Positions 28,940 to 40,047 are shown, counted from the stretch's first letter. The stretch is 64,000 nt of DNA from Pseudovibrio japonicus (GCF_014651595.1 NZ_BMXE01000004.1:124001-188000); one strand, 5' to 3'. Notes: generated by a model from the sequence alone, not told the origin. Program-made: numbers and translations.

Positions 28940-29788
28940 CTAAAGCGTAAAGCGTCCGTTTTTTGCGATCCGGTCAAACTCCTGCAACCACAGCAGCAGA
29001 TCTTTGAGTCGGTTAAGTGGGATCATGTTCGGACCATCAGAAGATGTCGTGTTGTCCGGGTCGTCATGCGTCTCCACGAACAGACCTGCAATACCAACAG
29101 CAACCGCTGCACGGGCAAGCGTCGCAACAAACTCACGCTGACCACCTGAAGAACCACCAAGGCCACCCGGCTGTTGCACTGAGTGTGTTGCATCAAACAC
29201 AACAGGTGCGCCCATCGCCGCCATGATCGGCAACGCGCGCATGTCGGATACAAGCGTGTTGTAACCAAATGTTGCACCGCGTTCGCACAGCAAAACGTTC
29301 GAATTGCCACTCTCGACAACCTTGGTCATGACGTTCTTCATGTCCCACGGAGCGAGAAACTGACCTTTTTTCACATTCAACGTCCTGCCGGTTTTAGCAG
29401 CAGCCACAAGAAGGTCAGTCTGACGGCACAGGTAAGCAGGGATCTGCAGGATATCGCAGACTTCGGCAACCGGACCACAATGATTTGGTTCATGCACATC
29501 AGTGATGACCGGCAAACCATAGGTCTCTTTGATTTCCGCAAATACCTCTAGCCCCTTGGCCATGCCCATGCCACGGCTGGCAGACAGGCTTGTCCGGTTC
29601 GCCTTGTCGTAGCTCGCTTTAAACACCAAACCTATGTTCAGTTCCTCTGCAATTTCCTTGACAGCCTGAGCCATCTCCATGGCATGCGCACGGCTCTCCA
29701 TCTGGCACGGACCAGCAATAAGAGAGAAGGGCTTATCATTTGAAAAAACAGCTTTTCCGACTGAAACTTCTGCATTTGGTTGAGACAC
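28940..29788 (-). CDS. kdsA: 2-dehydro-3-deoxyphosphooctonate aldolase (KDO-8-phosphate synthase)
   Basis: 282 residues. It condenses phosphoenolpyruvate with arabinose-5-phosphate to KDO-8-phosphate for lipopolysaccharide. Motifs are SLIAGPCQMESRAHAMEMA, FKASYDKANRTSL and SVQQPGGLGGSSGGQREFV. Cys28 in GPCQMES is at the position that distinguishes metal-dependent KdsA enzymes from the Asn-containing, metal-independent type of Escherichia coli. It lies upstream of eno on the same strand, an arrangement seen in many alphaproteobacteria. Confidence 0.97.
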   Translation of the reverse strand: MSQPNAEVSVGKAVFSNDKPFSLIAGPCQMESRAHAMEMAQAVKEIAEELNIGLVFKASYDKANRTSLSASRGMGMAKGLEVFAEIKETYGLPVITDVHEPNHCGPVAEVCDILQIPAYLCRQTDLLVAAAKTGRTLNVKKGQFLAPWDMKNVMTKVVESGNSNVLLCERGATFGYNTLVSDMRALPIMAAMGAPVVFDATHSVQQPGGLGGSSGGQREFVATLARAAVAVGIAGLFVETHDDPDNTTSSDGPNMIPLNRLKDLLLWLQEFDRIAKNGRFTL

Positions 29789-30311
29789 GAAGAGATCTCC
29801 TTAAAGGCGTGAAAATAATCCAAAAGTTGATTAGGCCCTTCCCCCCGAAATTACAAGAGCTAGCTGAGCCAGAAATTCAAAACTCGCGATCCTCAGTCCA
29901 CATGCGCGATAGTCTCAATCCAGCCAAAACAAATGGAGATATTGCTGTTTTTCCCCAACACCACCAAGTACAGCGTTGCCGCCGCTAACACCCATGCCAT
30001 AAATCCTGTTGAATTTATCCGCATTTTGCAAAATGCCGTAAGCGCGTCCAAAAGAGCATAGTTGCAGCATGCGCTTCTAAAATTCCGGATAGACCTCATA
30101 CATCTTCTCTATGCTCGCCTTACCCAATTATGCGGCGGTATCTCAAGATATCCTTGGCAGCAGATTTATATTAAGACTGCGTATTTTCTCAAAACCCATC
30201 AGTCCCCTTTCAGGCTCAAAGAGAGAATGCTCTCTCAAAACCTGCCCCAAAAGCCCAAGAGAAAAGCCGGAAACGAACGTTCCCGGCCTTTCTTAGTTCA
30301 TTCAATCAGGT
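29789..30311. other. 523-bp intergenic region between cysNC and kdsA
   Basis: It contains the cysNC terminator (separate entry) and the kdsA promoter region. A 43-codon minus-strand frame (30024 to 29893, MRINSTGFMAWVLAAATLY and on) encodes one hydrophobic segment, but lacks a clear ribosome-binding site; I do not count it as a gene. Nothing else was recognised. Confidence 0.4.
30262..30294 (-). terminator. Intrinsic terminator after cysNC
   Basis: GCCGGaAACG pairs with CGTTcCCGGC around a 2-nt loop, with one mismatch. On the minus strand it is followed by CTTTTCTCTTGGGCTTTTGG, rich in T. It lies about 20 bp beyond the cysNC stop. Confidence 0.75.
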
Positions 30312-32237
30312 TCAGATGACCCAAGTACTATCTGAGCCGATAAACCCGTCTTCAAGCAGCCGATCCACAATCTCGTCTGCAAGAGAGTCAACGCTTCGTC
30401 CCTTGGTCTTCAAATGCAACTCTGGAGCTGCTGGAGCCTCATAGGCACTGTCGATCCCGGTAAAGTTAGAGATCGCCCCTTTGCGAGCCTTGGCATAAAG
30501 GCCTTTAGGATCACGTGACTCACACTCCTCAAGTGAGGTATCAACGAAGATCTCGAAGAACTCGCCCGGCTCAAGAAGATCACGCGCAAGCTGCCTCTCA
30601 GCCTCAAAGGGTGAGATGAATGATACAAGTGTAATCAATCCCGCATCAACAAACAGCTTGGACGTCTCCGCAACGCGTCGGATATTTTCAACACGATCAG
30701 CATCCGTAAAGCCAAGATCCTTGTTAAGACCGTGACGGATATTGTCGCCATCAAGCAGATAGGTGTGACGTCCCAGGCCAAGCAGTTTTTGTTCTACCGC
30801 ATTGGCAATTGTTGATTTGCCGGAACCTGACAGGCCCGTAAACCATAGCACAGCAGGTGTCTGACCCTTCTGTCCACCGCGTGCCTTTTTGTTCACGTCC
30901 AACGCCTGACGATGCACGTTTGTGGCACGGCGCAGGCCAAACCAGATCATGCCAGCGGCAACAGTCTCATTGGTCATCCTGTCAATCAGAATGAAGCTGC
31001 CAGTATCCCGGTTCGCCTCATAAGGATCGAACGCAATAGATTCATTGAGGGCCAGATTACAAAACGCAATCTCGTTGAGAGAAAGCTGTTTTGCCGCGTG
31101 GTGATCAAACGTATTCACGTCAATCTTGTGTTTGATCTCTGTAACGCTGGCTCCGACTGTCTTGGTGCCGACTTTCAAGAGATACGGACGCCCCGGCAGC
31201 ATGGCATTCTCAGACATCCAGATCACATGAGCCGCAAATTGATCACTCACATCAGGGCGGGAATGGACCGGAGCCAAGATATCGCCGCGAGAGATGTCGA
31301 TTTCGTCAGCAAGTGTCAGCGTAACTGATTGTCCGTCATCAGCCCGCAACAGGTCACCATCCATGGTGACGATTTTCTCGATCTGACTGGTCTTACCAGA
31401 TTGAGCGACAACAATTTCGTCACCAACCTTCACGGTCCCGCCGCGTACAGTGCCACTATAGCCACGGAAATCCAAATTTGGGCGGTTGACCCACTGAACC
31501 GGGAAGCGGAACGCAGACTCGCTGTGCTCGTGACCAACCTCCACCTCTTCAAGGTGCTCAAGCAAGGTTGGACCAGAGAACCAGCTCAGGTTCTCACTAG
31601 GGGCAGTCACATTGTCACCAAAGCGTGCAGAAAGCGGGATCACTTCACTACTGTCAAAATCAAAGCCGGAAGAAAAGCTCTCAAAATCAGCCTTGATCTC
31701 TTCAAATCGTTTCTGGTCATAGTCAACCAGATCAATCTTGTTAACGGCTAGAACCACATGACGCACACCCAGTAAGGAGGCGATAAAGGCGTGGCGCCGG
31801 GTCTGCGTCAGCAGTCCATTACGCACATCCACCAGCAAAATAGCAAGATCTGCGGTGGATGCACCTGTCGCCATGTTTCGCGTGTACTGTTCGTGACCCG
31901 GCGTATCGGCAACAATGAACTTCCGCTTTTCAGTGGAGAAAAAACGGTAAGCCACATCAATAGTGATGCCCTGCTCACGCTCTGCCTCCAGACCATCCAC
32001 AAGAAGGGCCAGATCAATATCATCGGCAACAGTGCCATGTTTGCGACTGTCGTTTTCAAGCGCGGCAAGCTGATCTTCAAAAACTAGCTTGGTGTCATAG
32101 AGCAAACGGCCAATCAGCGTGGATTTACCGTCATCAACACTTCCGCAGGTCAAAAAACGAAGGAAACTCTTGGACTCTTGCGAACTAATATAGTCCGAAA
32201 GATCAAAGGCGCGTGCCACTGGCGCGATCTTATTCAT
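30312..32237 (-). CDS. cysNC: Bifunctional sulfate adenylyltransferase subunit 1 / APS kinase (CysN-CysC fusion)
   Basis: 641 residues, two enzymes in one chain. The N-terminal GTPase (G1 [18 protein letters not shown]3 [18 protein letters not shown]4 NKID) is sulfate adenylyltransferase large subunit. From about residue 460 the APS kinase domain begins with P-loop [18 protein letters not shown]. Together with CysD it makes APS and then PAPS in the cytosol. The fused form is also known as NodQ in rhizobia, where PAPS serves sulfation. Its ATG overlaps the cysD stop (TAATG), so translation is probably coupled. Confidence 0.95.
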   Translation of the reverse strand: MNKIAPVARAFDLSDYISSQESKSFLRFLTCGSVDDGKSTLIGRLLYDTKLVFEDQLAALENDSRKHGTVADDIDLALLVDGLEAEREQGITIDVAYRFFSTEKRKFIVADTPGHEQYTRNMATGASTADLAILLVDVRNGLLTQTRRHAFIASLLGVRHVVLAVNKIDLVDYDQKRFEEIKADFESFSSGFDFDSSEVIPLSARFGDNVTAPSENLSWFSGPTLLEHLEEVEVGHEHSESAFRFPVQWVNRPNLDFRGYSGTVRGGTVKVGDEIVVAQSGKTSQIEKIVTMDGDLLRADDGQSVTLTLADEIDISRGDILAPVHSRPDVSDQFAAHVIWMSENAMLPGRPYLLKVGTKTVGASVTEIKHKIDVNTFDHHAAKQLSLNEIAFCNLALNESIAFDPYEANRDTGSFILIDRMTNETVAAGMIWFGLRRATNVHRQALDVNKKARGGQKGQTPAVLWFTGLSGSGKSTIANAVEQKLLGLGRHTYLLDGDNIRHGLNKDLGFTDADRVENIRRVAETSKLFVDAGLITLVSFISPFEAERQLARDLLEPGEFFEIFVDTSLEECESRDPKGLYAKARKGAISNFTGIDSAYEAPAAPELHLKTKGRSVDSLADEIVDRLLEDGFIGSDSTWVI

Positions 32238-33145
32238 TAGAAATACCCCTCACGCTTCTTCTTTTCTATAGAACCGGAACTATCATGATCAATCAGGCGA
32301 CCACTGCGCTCGGATGTCCGTGCGATCAGCATTTCACTCACAATGTCTTCAAGAGTATCTGCATCAGATTCCACTGCACCTGTCAGGGGGTAACAGCCAA
32401 GAGTTCTGAATCGTACATTACGATGCTCAACCTTTTCCCCTGGTTCCAGGCGGAAACGGTCATCGTCAAGCACCAGAAGGCTTCCGTCACGCTCAACCAC
32501 CGGGCGCTTGGCAGCAAAGTAAAGCGGCACAATTTCAATACCTTCAGCAAGAATGTACTGCCAGATATCCAGTTCGGTCCAATTGGAGAGCGGGAACGCA
32601 CGAATAGACTCAGACTGTGCAATCCGGCCATTATAAAGTGACCACAATTCCGGGCGCTGGTTCTTCGGGTCCCAGCCATGACTGCTGGAACGGAAAGAAA
32701 ACACACGTTCTTTTGCCCGTGACTTTTCTTCATCGCGCCGCGCACCGCCAAAAGCAGCATCAAATTTGTACTTTGTCAGCGCCTCCTTCAGCGCTTCGGT
32801 CTTCATGATGTGCGTGTAATTGGAGCTGCCGTGGTCAAACGGGTTGATGTCGTTTTTGACACCTTCTTCGTTCGTGTGAACGATCAGATCCAACCCATGT
32901 TTCTCGACCATGTGGTCACGAAAGGAGATCATCTCCTTGAACTTCCACGTGGTGTCCACATGCAAAAGTGGAAAAGGGGGTCTGGAAGGATAGAAGGCCT
33001 TAAGAGCAAGGTGCAGCATCACTGCGCTGTCTTTACCAATGGAGTAAAGCATTACAGGGTTATCAAACTCAGCTGCCACCTCGCGAATAATATGAATGCT
33101 CTCGTTTTCTAGTCGTCGCAAGTGCGAATGGCTATCAATGCCCAT
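32237..33145 (-). CDS. cysD: Sulfate adenylyltransferase subunit 2
   Basis: 302 residues from the ATG at 33145, which has GGAG seven bases upstream; a TTG at 33157 is possible. The ATP pyrophosphatase-type PP-loop is [19 protein letters not shown], and [20 protein letters not shown] is highly conserved in CysD/NodP. With the CysN domain it forms APS from sulfate and ATP. It ends in overlap with cysNC. Confidence 0.96.
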   Translation of the reverse strand: MGIDSHSHLRRLENESIHIIREVAAEFDNPVMLYSIGKDSAVMLHLALKAFYPSRPPFPLLHVDTTWKFKEMISFRDHMVEKHGLDLIVHTNEEGVKNDINPFDHGSSNYTHIMKTEALKEALTKYKFDAAFGGARRDEEKSRAKERVFSFRSSSHGWDPKNQRPELWSLYNGRIAQSESIRAFPLSNWTELDIWQYILAEGIEIVPLYFAAKRPVVERDGSLLVLDDDRFRLEPGEKVEHRNVRFRTLGCYPLTGAVESDADTLEDIVSEMLIARTSERSGRLIDHDSSGSIEKKKREGYF

Positions 33146-33216
33146 CACGGTCTCCAAAGGACGTATCGTTAAGTCTTGGGCCCGAGTTTAGCGCTTGAAC
33201 TTCGACGCGCCGAAGC

Positions 33217-34026
33217 TTACCAACCCGACCTTAAGCCATAATGGGAAATAATTTTTTCGTCCGCGACTGCTAAAAAGCACGGATTTGCGAAAGGCTTGTC
33301 CAGAGGCGTTTTGAGCTTGCCATAGATAAGCGGCGCCCCGCCTTCCACGACAACAGCCCCACCTGCCGCACAAAGGATCGCCTGCCCGGCAGCTGTATCC
33401 CACTCCATGGTCGGTTCCAAACGCGGATAAAAATCAGCTTTGCCCTCTGCCAGACGGCAGAATTTCAAAGAAGAGCCTGCTGCGACAGTTGAAGAATTTT
33501 CTAACTTCGCGAGGAGAGCCTCGGTTCGCTCGCTGCGGTGGGACCGACTCGCAAGAACACGCAGTTCCTCAGATAAGACCGAGCAATTGATCTGAGCGAC
33601 ATTACCATATTCGAGACCGTTAGCGACAGCACGGTAGGCCCCCTGCCCAACCTCAGCCCAGAATAACTCACCAGTCACAGGAGCATAGATTACCCCTTTC
33701 ACCGGTGCCCCGTCTTCGATAAGGGCGATATTGACGGTAAACTCTCCATTGCGGCTGATGAATTCTCGTGTTCCATCCAGAGGATCCACAAGAATGAAGC
33801 GCGAACCAATTTCGGGCATGGTCCCTGCGGCCATTGCTTCTTCTGCAATCACAGGCACATCTGCACAGAACTCTGCCAGATATTTCAGGACTATTTTTTC
33901 TGCCTCTTGATCCGCAATTGTAACCGGCGACCCATCTCCCTTGGCCACTGACTGGAAGCCTTCCTCGTAGATTGCTAGAATGCGCTGCCCGGCTTCCAGT
34001 GCCGCAAACTTAAAACCTTCAATCAC
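33217..34026 (-). CDS. cysQ: 3'(2'),5'-bisphosphate nucleotidase CysQ
   Basis: 269 residues of the inositol monophosphatase superfamily. The metal-binding motifs are VDPLDGTREFISRNGEFTVN (the DPxDGT motif) and, near the C terminus, EWDTAAGQAILCAAGG. CysQ removes the 3'-phosphate of PAP, the by-product of PAPS use by sulfotransferases or PAPS reductase. The start is GTG at 34026, with GAGG eight bases upstream. It is the first gene of the set with cysD and cysNC. Confidence 0.93.
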   Translation of the reverse strand: MIEGFKFAALEAGQRILAIYEEGFQSVAKGDGSPVTIADQEAEKIVLKYLAEFCADVPVIAEEAMAAGTMPEIGSRFILVDPLDGTREFISRNGEFTVNIALIEDGAPVKGVIYAPVTGELFWAEVGQGAYRAVANGLEYGNVAQINCSVLSEELRVLASRSHRSERTEALLAKLENSSTVAAGSSLKFCRLAEGKADFYPRLEPTMEWDTAAGQAILCAAGGAVVVEGGAPLIYGKLKTPLDKPFANPCFLAVADEKIISHYGLRSGW

Positions 34027-34287
34027 AATTGTACCTCTGATCGCATTTTGTTCACATGAAAGAAACTTTTAATGCAGCATGTTCAGGAGAAACAAGAGGG
34101 CTTCACACTTTCGCGGTAATTGATTGCGAATGAACACCTCCGAAGAATAAGTAATCCAAATCTCGGGCAATCGAAGCATTATGTCCTAGGACAAATCCAT
34201 TTAGTACCATTGACGAGCTGACACCACTCCCGCTAAGTCCTAGATAAATAACTATTTCGACCTCCTTGACCAAAGGAAATTTAATTA

Positions 34288-35172
34288 ATGACACGTACGA
34301 TACGCAAAGCCGTTCTTCCGGTTGCAGGGCTAGGCACCCGCTTCCTCCCTGCAACCAAGGCCGTTCCAAAAGAGATGTTGACCATATTGGACCGCCCTAT
34401 CATCCAGTACGTGGTTGATGAAGCACGAGCAGCCGGAATCGAGCATTTGGTATTTGTAACCGGCAGAAACAAGCAGGTGATCGAAGATCACTTCGACATT
34501 GCTTATGAGCTGGAAGAAACTTTGCGCCGCAGAAATAAAAAGCATGCGCTTGAGCTTCTTGAAAAAATCCGCCCATCCGCAGGAACAACGAGCTTCACCC
34601 GCCAACAAGAACCGCTTGGCCTTGGCCATGCAATTTGGTGCGCGCGCGATATCATCGGAGATGAACCCTTCGCGATCTTGCTTCCCGACATGCTAATGAA
34701 AGCCCAAAAGGGGTGCCTTTCCCAGATGGTTGAAGCCTACGAAAACCATGGCGGCAACATTATCTCAGTGGAAGAAGTGCCGTGGGATCAAACACACAAC
34801 TACGGTATCATTGAACGGGACACTCCGCGTGAAGATGAAACCTTCGCTATTACTGGTATGGTTGAGAAACCTGAACCCGGAAAAGCGCCAACCAACCTGT
34901 ACATCAACGGGCGCTATATCCTGCAGCCTGAGATCTTCGACCTACTGGAAAAGCAAAGCACTGGCGCTGGTGGTGAGATCCAGCTGACCGATGCTATGCT
35001 CACACTGATGGACCAGCAAGCCTTCCACGGTGTGGAATTTCGTGGAGTAACTTACGATTGTGGTTCCCGTTCAGGCTTTTTGTCGGCAAATGTGGCTTAT
35101 GCATTGGATGATTCAGAGCTTGCAGCCCAGCTCCGTCCAATGCTGGACCAGCTTCTTGTAAAAAACAGCTGA
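34288..35172 (+). CDS. galU: UTP-glucose-1-phosphate uridylyltransferase
   Basis: 294 residues. The nucleotidyltransferase signature is [19 protein letters not shown], followed by [18 protein letters not shown] and [10 protein letters not shown]. It makes UDP-glucose for polysaccharides. AAAGGAAATTTAATTA precedes the ATG. It is divergent from cysQ and heads three nucleotide-sugar genes; the next gene starts 16 bp after its stop. Confidence 0.97.
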   Translation: MTRTIRKAVLPVAGLGTRFLPATKAVPKEMLTILDRPIIQYVVDEARAAGIEHLVFVTGRNKQVIEDHFDIAYELEETLRRRNKKHALELLEKIRPSAGTTSFTRQQEPLGLGHAIWCARDIIGDEPFAILLPDMLMKAQKGCLSQMVEAYENHGGNIISVEEVPWDQTHNYGIIERDTPREDETFAITGMVEKPEPGKAPTNLYINGRYILQPEIFDLLEKQSTGAGGEIQLTDAMLTLMDQQAFHGVEFRGVTYDCGSRSGFLSANVAYALDDSELAAQLRPMLDQLLVKNS

Positions 35173-35188
35173 CTTTTGGGAAAGTGAA

Positions 35189-36199
35189 ATGGAAAAAGTA
35201 CTTGTAACAGGCACCGCCGGCTTCATCGGCAACGCTGTCGCCCTTCGCCTGTTACAAGATGGCTCTCACGTCATCGGCTTAGACTGCGTCACTGACTATT
35301 ATGATGTGACGTTGAAGGAAGAACGGCTAAAACGCCTCACAGCCTCCAATCATTTCACCGAAGAACGGATCAGACTTGAAGATTCCGAAGCTGTCATGCG
35401 CATCTTCAAGCAACACGCACCATCCAAGGTCATTCACTTGGCTGCTCAGGCAGGTGTGCGCTATTCCCTGGAAAATCCACAGTCTTATGTGGATGCAAAT
35501 GTCAGCGGATTTCTATCCATTCTTGAAGGTGCGCGCGCTCACGCCGTAAAGCACCTAGTCTATGCCTCGACGAGCTCGGTCTATGGGCTGGACGAGACCA
35601 TGCCGCTCTCAACCCATCGCGGTGGCAATCATCCAGTTTCCTTCTACGCAGCGACGAAAAAAGCCAATGAGGCCATGGCGCATTCCTATGCGCACCTCTT
35701 TGACATTCCCTGCACTGGCCTACGGTTCTTTACAGTCTACGGTCCTTGGGGACGTCCAGACATGGCCCTCTTCAAGTTCACCAAAGCCATTTTAGAGGGC
35801 CAGCCGGTTCCTCTCTTTAATCATGGCAATATGATCCGCGACTTCACTTATGTGGATGATATTGTGGAAGGCATTGTCCGTATCGCAAGTAAGCCACCGT
35901 CACGCTCACAAGATTGGGACGGCAAGATCTCTGACCCGGCCACATCCAGCGCACCATACCAGCTCTTCAACATCGGCAACAGTAATCCAGTCCAATTGAT
36001 GGATTATCTTGCCGCCATTGAAGATGCTCTGGACATGACTGCGGAAAAAGAATACCTGCCGTTTCAGGCCGGAGATGTGGCCGCCACCTTTGCGGATGTT
36101 ACGGACTTGATTGAAACCACAGGCTTCAAGCCGCAAACCTCCGTAAAGGAGGGGGTTGCAAACTTCGTCAATTGGTATCGGGATTACTACAATGTTTAG
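35189..36199 (+). CDS. NAD-dependent epimerase, UDP-glucuronate 4-epimerase type
   Basis: 336 residues of the extended short-chain dehydrogenase family. It has the Rossmann motif VTGTAGFIGNAVALRLL, DYYDVTLKEERLKRL, LAAQAGVRYSLENPQSYVDA and the catalytic pattern STSSVYG then YAATKKANE. These match UDP-glucuronate 4-epimerases (LspL type), which make UDP-galacturonate. Its partner downstream is a UDP-sugar dehydrogenase. The specific epimerised sugar is inferred from similarity of motifs. Confidence 0.88.
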   Translation: MEKVLVTGTAGFIGNAVALRLLQDGSHVIGLDCVTDYYDVTLKEERLKRLTASNHFTEERIRLEDSEAVMRIFKQHAPSKVIHLAAQAGVRYSLENPQSYVDANVSGFLSILEGARAHAVKHLVYASTSSVYGLDETMPLSTHRGGNHPVSFYAATKKANEAMAHSYAHLFDIPCTGLRFFTVYGPWGRPDMALFKFTKAILEGQPVPLFNHGNMIRDFTYVDDIVEGIVRIASKPPSRSQDWDGKISDPATSSAPYQLFNIGNSNPVQLMDYLAAIEDALDMTAEKEYLPFQAGDVAATFADVTDLIETTGFKPQTSVKEGVANFVNWYRDYYNV

Positions 36200-36220
36200 G
36201 AACCCCCAAGGTGTCGTTTT

Positions 36221-37507
36221 ATGGAAGAAATCGTCTCAGTTGTCGGGCTTGGTTATGTAGGCCTGCCCGTAGCGTGCACACTCGCCAAAGCCGGCATCAA
36301 AACCATCGGTTATGATATCGATCGTCACCGGGTTCAGGAGCTGCTCGAGGGTAAGGACCGAACAGCCTCCGTCACGAAAGAAGACCTTTCCTCTCCAAAT
36401 CTGACATTGACCTACTCCGCGCCCGACATCAGACAGGCGCGGATCCACATCGTCGCCGTTCCCACCCCCATTAACATCTCCAAGCGCCCCGATCTCGGCC
36501 CCCTGAAGAAAGCCTCAAAGATCGTTGGTGCCTTCATGAAACCCAACGATATCGTCGTCTTCGAATCCACGGTCTATCCAGGCGCGACGGAAGAAATCGC
36601 AGTGCCGCTATTGCAAAGGGAGTCCGGGCTAAGGTTCGCGAAAGACTTCCAGATCGGCTATTCGCCTGAACGCATCAATCCCGGAGACAAAAAACACACG
36701 CTCTCCAACCTGCTCAAAATCGTATCTGCAAGTTCTGAGGAGGCTCTGGAAACGCTGGCAGAGCTTTACGGCAAGATTGTCAAAGCGGGTATCTACAAGG
36801 CCCCTTCAATCAAAGTTGCCGAAGCTGCAAAGGTGATTGAAAACACACAGCGGGATTTAAACATCGCCCTCATGAACGAGCTTTCCATGCTGTTCCACGC
36901 CATGGATATTGACACCCGTGATGTTCTGGAAGGTGCCTCGACCAAGTGGAATTTCCTCCCCTTTTATCCTGGTCTGGTTGGCGGACACTGCATCGGGGTT
37001 GACCCCTACTATCTGACCGACAAGGCCCATCAGCTTGGCTTTTCACCTCAGGTGATCCTTGCCGGCAGAGGCACTAATGAAGGCATGAGCCGTTTCATTG
37101 CATCTGAAGTCATTCAGGGATGTGTAAAGCTGGCCCGCCCCATGCCTCCGCGTATTGCTGTTTTGGGCGTCACCTATAAGGCCGATGTACCCGATACCAG
37201 AAACTCAAAAGCGATTGACTTAATTAAGGAACTGGAGCGTTTTGGCGCCCGCATTTTCGCAGTCGACCCATTGGCCGATCCGCAACACACCAAAGAGCAG
37301 TTAGGCGTAGAGCTTTACCAGAAGGCCCCACCCGGAGACTGTGACGCGGTCATCCTTGCTGTTCCGCACCATTCATTCTTCGAAGAGGAAGACCCATGGA
37401 GTGTGATGGAACAATACTTGAGCGCAGAGAAGGTCTTTGTCGCTGACCTGCATGGCCTGCTGGAAAGGGAGAAAACACCCGAGCACGTGCTCCTCTGGCG
37501 CCTATAA
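36221..37507 (+). CDS. Nucleotide-sugar dehydrogenase, WbpO/TviB type
   Basis: 428 residues of the UDP-glucose/GDP-mannose dehydrogenase family. NAD motif VVGLGYVGLPVACTLAKAG; VFESTVYPGATEE; IENTQRDLNIALMNELSM; catalytic Cys in GLVGGHCIGVDPYYLTDKA. The last two match the UDP-N-acetyl-hexosamine dehydrogenases (TviB/WbpO) better than UDP-glucose dehydrogenases. It would make a UDP-uronic acid for a capsule or exopolysaccharide. It ends the galU unit and is followed by a strong terminator. Confidence 0.9.
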   Translation: MEEIVSVVGLGYVGLPVACTLAKAGIKTIGYDIDRHRVQELLEGKDRTASVTKEDLSSPNLTLTYSAPDIRQARIHIVAVPTPINISKRPDLGPLKKASKIVGAFMKPNDIVVFESTVYPGATEEIAVPLLQRESGLRFAKDFQIGYSPERINPGDKKHTLSNLLKIVSASSEEALETLAELYGKIVKAGIYKAPSIKVAEAAKVIENTQRDLNIALMNELSMLFHAMDIDTRDVLEGASTKWNFLPFYPGLVGGHCIGVDPYYLTDKAHQLGFSPQVILAGRGTNEGMSRFIASEVIQGCVKLARPMPPRIAVLGVTYKADVPDTRNSKAIDLIKELERFGARIFAVDPLADPQHTKEQLGVELYQKAPPGDCDAVILAVPHHSFFEEEDPWSVMEQYLSAEKVFVADLHGLLEREKTPEHVLLWRL

Positions 37508-37510
37508 AAA

Positions 37511-37538
37511 AGGCTTGGGCACGTACGCACCCAAGCCT
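37511..37538. terminator. Bidirectional terminator between sugar dehydrogenase gene and tgt
   Basis: AGGCTTGGG at 37511-37519 is perfectly complementary to CCCAAGCCT at 37530-37538 with a 10-nt loop. On the minus strand it is followed by TTTTTTATAGG after tgt. On the plus strand the T content is weaker. Confidence 0.85.
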
Positions 37539-37562
37539 CCAAAATTCTCAAAGGTCAGAAGC

Positions 37563-38744
37563 TTATGACCAGACGTAGGGCTCAATATCGCCGCGAGCCC
37601 AGTCTTCCTTGGTCTGCTGACGGAATTCCTCGAAGCGCCCTTCATCAATAGCATCGCGAATGCCCTGCATAAGGTACTGATAGTAGGCAAGATTGTTCCA
37701 GGTCAGCAACATGGCTGCCAACCCTTCATTCACACGCACCAGATGATGCAGGTAAGCGCGGGAATGCTGGGAGGTCGCCTCGCAATTGGATTCCTCATCC
37801 AGCGGACGTGGATCTTCAGCATGTCGCGCATTCTTCAAGTTTACCTTGCCAAAGCGCGTATAAGCCAAACCATGGCGACCGGCACGCGTTGGCATCACAC
37901 AATCAAACTGGTCGATACCTCGTGCAACACTTTCCAGGATATCTTCTGGGGTGCCAACACCCATCAGGTAGCGTGGCTTGTCCTTCGGCATTGCTGGCGT
38001 AGTGACTTCCAGCATCTTCAGCATCACAGCCTGCGGTTCCCCCACAGCCAATCCGCCCACAGAGTAGCCTTCCATCGGAAGTTCACCAAGACGCTGGGCA
38101 GACTCAATGCGCAGATCCGGCACATCGCCACCCTGAACAATACCATAAAGGCCCTGCCCTTTTTCCGGCCCACCCATTCTCTCAAACTGAGCACGGGAGC
38201 GTTCCGCCCAACGAAGAGACAGCTGCATGGCACGTTCAACTTCATCGCGCTGGGCAGGTAGAGCAATGCACTCATCCAGCTGCATCTGAATATCGGAGCC
38301 AAGCAGGCCTTGAATCTCAACAGAACGTTCCGGGCTCATAAAATGCTTTGAGCCATCATGATGGGAGGAAAAGGTCACCCCTTCCTCCGTCATCTTGCGC
38401 AGACCAGACAAAGACATCACCTGAAACCCGCCAGAATCCGTCAAAATAGTGTGATCCCAACCCATGAACTTGTGTAGACCACCAAGCTTGGCAATGCGCT
38501 CAGCTGTCGGACGCAGCATCAGGTGGTAGGTGTTACCAAGCACAACATCAGCGCCCAGATCACGCACCTGCTGCGGATACATTGCTTTTACAGTTGCCTG
38601 CGTACCAACCGGCATGAACGCAGGTGTACGGACCTTGCCATGCGGTGTCGTAATCTCACCACGGCGCGCCATACCATCTGTTTTCAGCAGCTTGAAGGAA
38701 AATGGCTTGGTTGCCTGCTGTGTATCAATAGGTGTTTCGGTCAT
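37563..38744 (-). CDS. tgt: Queuine tRNA-ribosyltransferase
   Basis: 393 residues. Exchanges guanine-34 for preQ1 in GUN-anticodon tRNAs. Conserved motifs are [46 protein letters not shown] and [10 protein letters not shown]. The zinc motif normally written CxCxxCx(n)H is altered: it reads [14 protein letters not shown], keeping only Cys321, with Ser319 and Thr324 at the other positions. The start ATG overlaps the queA stop by 4 bp (ATGA). tgt and queA are the queuosine pair. Confidence 0.97.
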   Translation of the reverse strand: MTETPIDTQQATKPFSFKLLKTDGMARRGEITTPHGKVRTPAFMPVGTQATVKAMYPQQVRDLGADVVLGNTYHLMLRPTAERIAKLGGLHKFMGWDHTILTDSGGFQVMSLSGLRKMTEEGVTFSSHHDGSKHFMSPERSVEIQGLLGSDIQMQLDECIALPAQRDEVERAMQLSLRWAERSRAQFERMGGPEKGQGLYGIVQGGDVPDLRIESAQRLGELPMEGYSVGGLAVGEPQAVMLKMLEVTTPAMPKDKPRYLMGVGTPEDILESVARGIDQFDCVMPTRAGRHGLAYTRFGKVNLKNARHAEDPRPLDEESNCEATSQHSRAYLHHLVRVNEGLAAMLLTWNNLAYYQYLMQGIRDAIDEGRFEEFRQQTKEDWARGDIEPYVWS

Positions 38745-39826
38745 TTAGAAGCCTTCTTGAACAGCAAAGAACTGTCCCCATAACTGTAAAAACGGTAGCC
38801 AGAGCTGATGGCATGTTCATAAGCAGAGCGCATTTCATCGATCCCGCTCAGAGCACTCACAAGCATGAACAGCGTGGAGCGCGGCAGATGGAAGTTGGTC
38901 ATCAGCGCATCAATGGCTTTGAATTGGTAGCCCGGTGTAATAAAGATATCCGTGCTCTGGGAGATCGGAGCAATCACACCATCCGCAGTAACTGCACTTT
39001 CCAAGATACGCAGTGATGTCGTCCCCACAGAAACAATCTTGTTTCCGCGCGCGCGCACCGCGTTAAGCGCTGCGGCCGTTTCCTCACTGATTTCACCATA
39101 CTCATAGTGCATCTTGTGGTCTTCAGTGCGATCGGCCTTCACCGGCAAAAACGTGCCCGCCCCCACATGAAGCGTCACGAAGTGCTTCTCAACACCGCGC
39201 TCCTTGAGAGTATCAAACAGCCGATCGGTGAAATGCAACCCAGCTGTTGGCGCTGCGACCGCGCCATCATGTTTGGCGTAGATGGTCTGGTAATCCTTGC
39301 GGTCCTGATCATCTTCCGCCCGCTTGGCTGCGATGTATGGCGGCAAGGGAATGTGCCCCACTTGCGCGATAGCAGCATCCAGATCACCGGCAGAACGGTC
39401 AAACTCAAACAGAATATCGCCCGCCTCGGACTTTTCCGTCACAACGGCAGAAAGCTCCGCTGCCTCCTTGCTTTCTTCATCAAAAGCAAAGCGAACAGTA
39501 TCGCCAACCTTCAGCTTTTTTGCCGGACGAACGAAAGCACGCCATTCTTTGGTGCTGGCCCTCTGGTGCAGCGTCACACCAACTTTTGCCGTCACACCAT
39601 CACGTGTGCGAAAGCCGAGCAATTGAGCAGGAATTACTTTTGTGTCGTTGAAGACGAGCGCATCACCTGGCTCCAAAAGATCAGGCAGAGACAGCACCTG
39701 ATCATCTGTCAGCAATTGCTCACCGTCTGGCTGCACCACCAACAAGCGTGAACTGTCACGCGGGACTGCCGGGCGGAGCGCAATGTTTTCCGGCGGCAGA
39801 TCAAAATCGAAATCATCAACCAGCAT
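38741..39826 (-). CDS. queA: S-adenosylmethionine:tRNA ribosyltransferase-isomerase
   Basis: 361 residues from the ATG at 39826, giving the family N terminus [19 protein letters not shown]; the longer frame to 39973 adds unrelated residues. Further motifs are [27 protein letters not shown] (here [19 protein letters not shown]) and [18 protein letters not shown]. It transfers ribose from SAM to preQ1 in tRNA, making epoxyqueuosine. It is coupled to tgt by a 4-bp overlap. Confidence 0.97.
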   Translation of the reverse strand: MLVDDFDFDLPPENIALRPAVPRDSSRLLVVQPDGEQLLTDDQVLSLPDLLEPGDALVFNDTKVIPAQLLGFRTRDGVTAKVGVTLHQRASTKEWRAFVRPAKKLKVGDTVRFAFDEESKEAAELSAVVTEKSEAGDILFEFDRSAGDLDAAIAQVGHIPLPPYIAAKRAEDDQDRKDYQTIYAKHDGAVAAPTAGLHFTDRLFDTLKERGVEKHFVTLHVGAGTFLPVKADRTEDHKMHYEYGEISEETAAALNAVRARGNKIVSVGTTSLRILESAVTADGVIAPISQSTDIFITPGYQFKAIDALMTNFHLPRSTLFMLVSALSGIDEMRSAYEHAISSGYRFYSYGDSSLLFKKASK

Positions 39827-40047
39827 AGGGTATCCAGCTATACAAAACAGCGCCTTAGCACCGCACACAATGTGGTCGCCATGAACGAGCTGTCTTATTG
39901 GAATTGTTGCCAAAAACGCCTTTGCTGAAAGGGCCTTGCTGTCACCTGTCCTGCAGCCAAACGCTTGAAGCAAGTGGGGGATACCCTCTGAAGCGTTTTA
40001 GGTCAACCTGTTTACGTTGGCGCAGTGTCCAATTGCATTGTCCAAAC

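Noticed and set aside
29893-30024. 43-codon frame with one hydrophobic segment upstream of kdsA
   Set aside because: No clear ribosome-binding site and no conserved feature; noted only in the gap entry.
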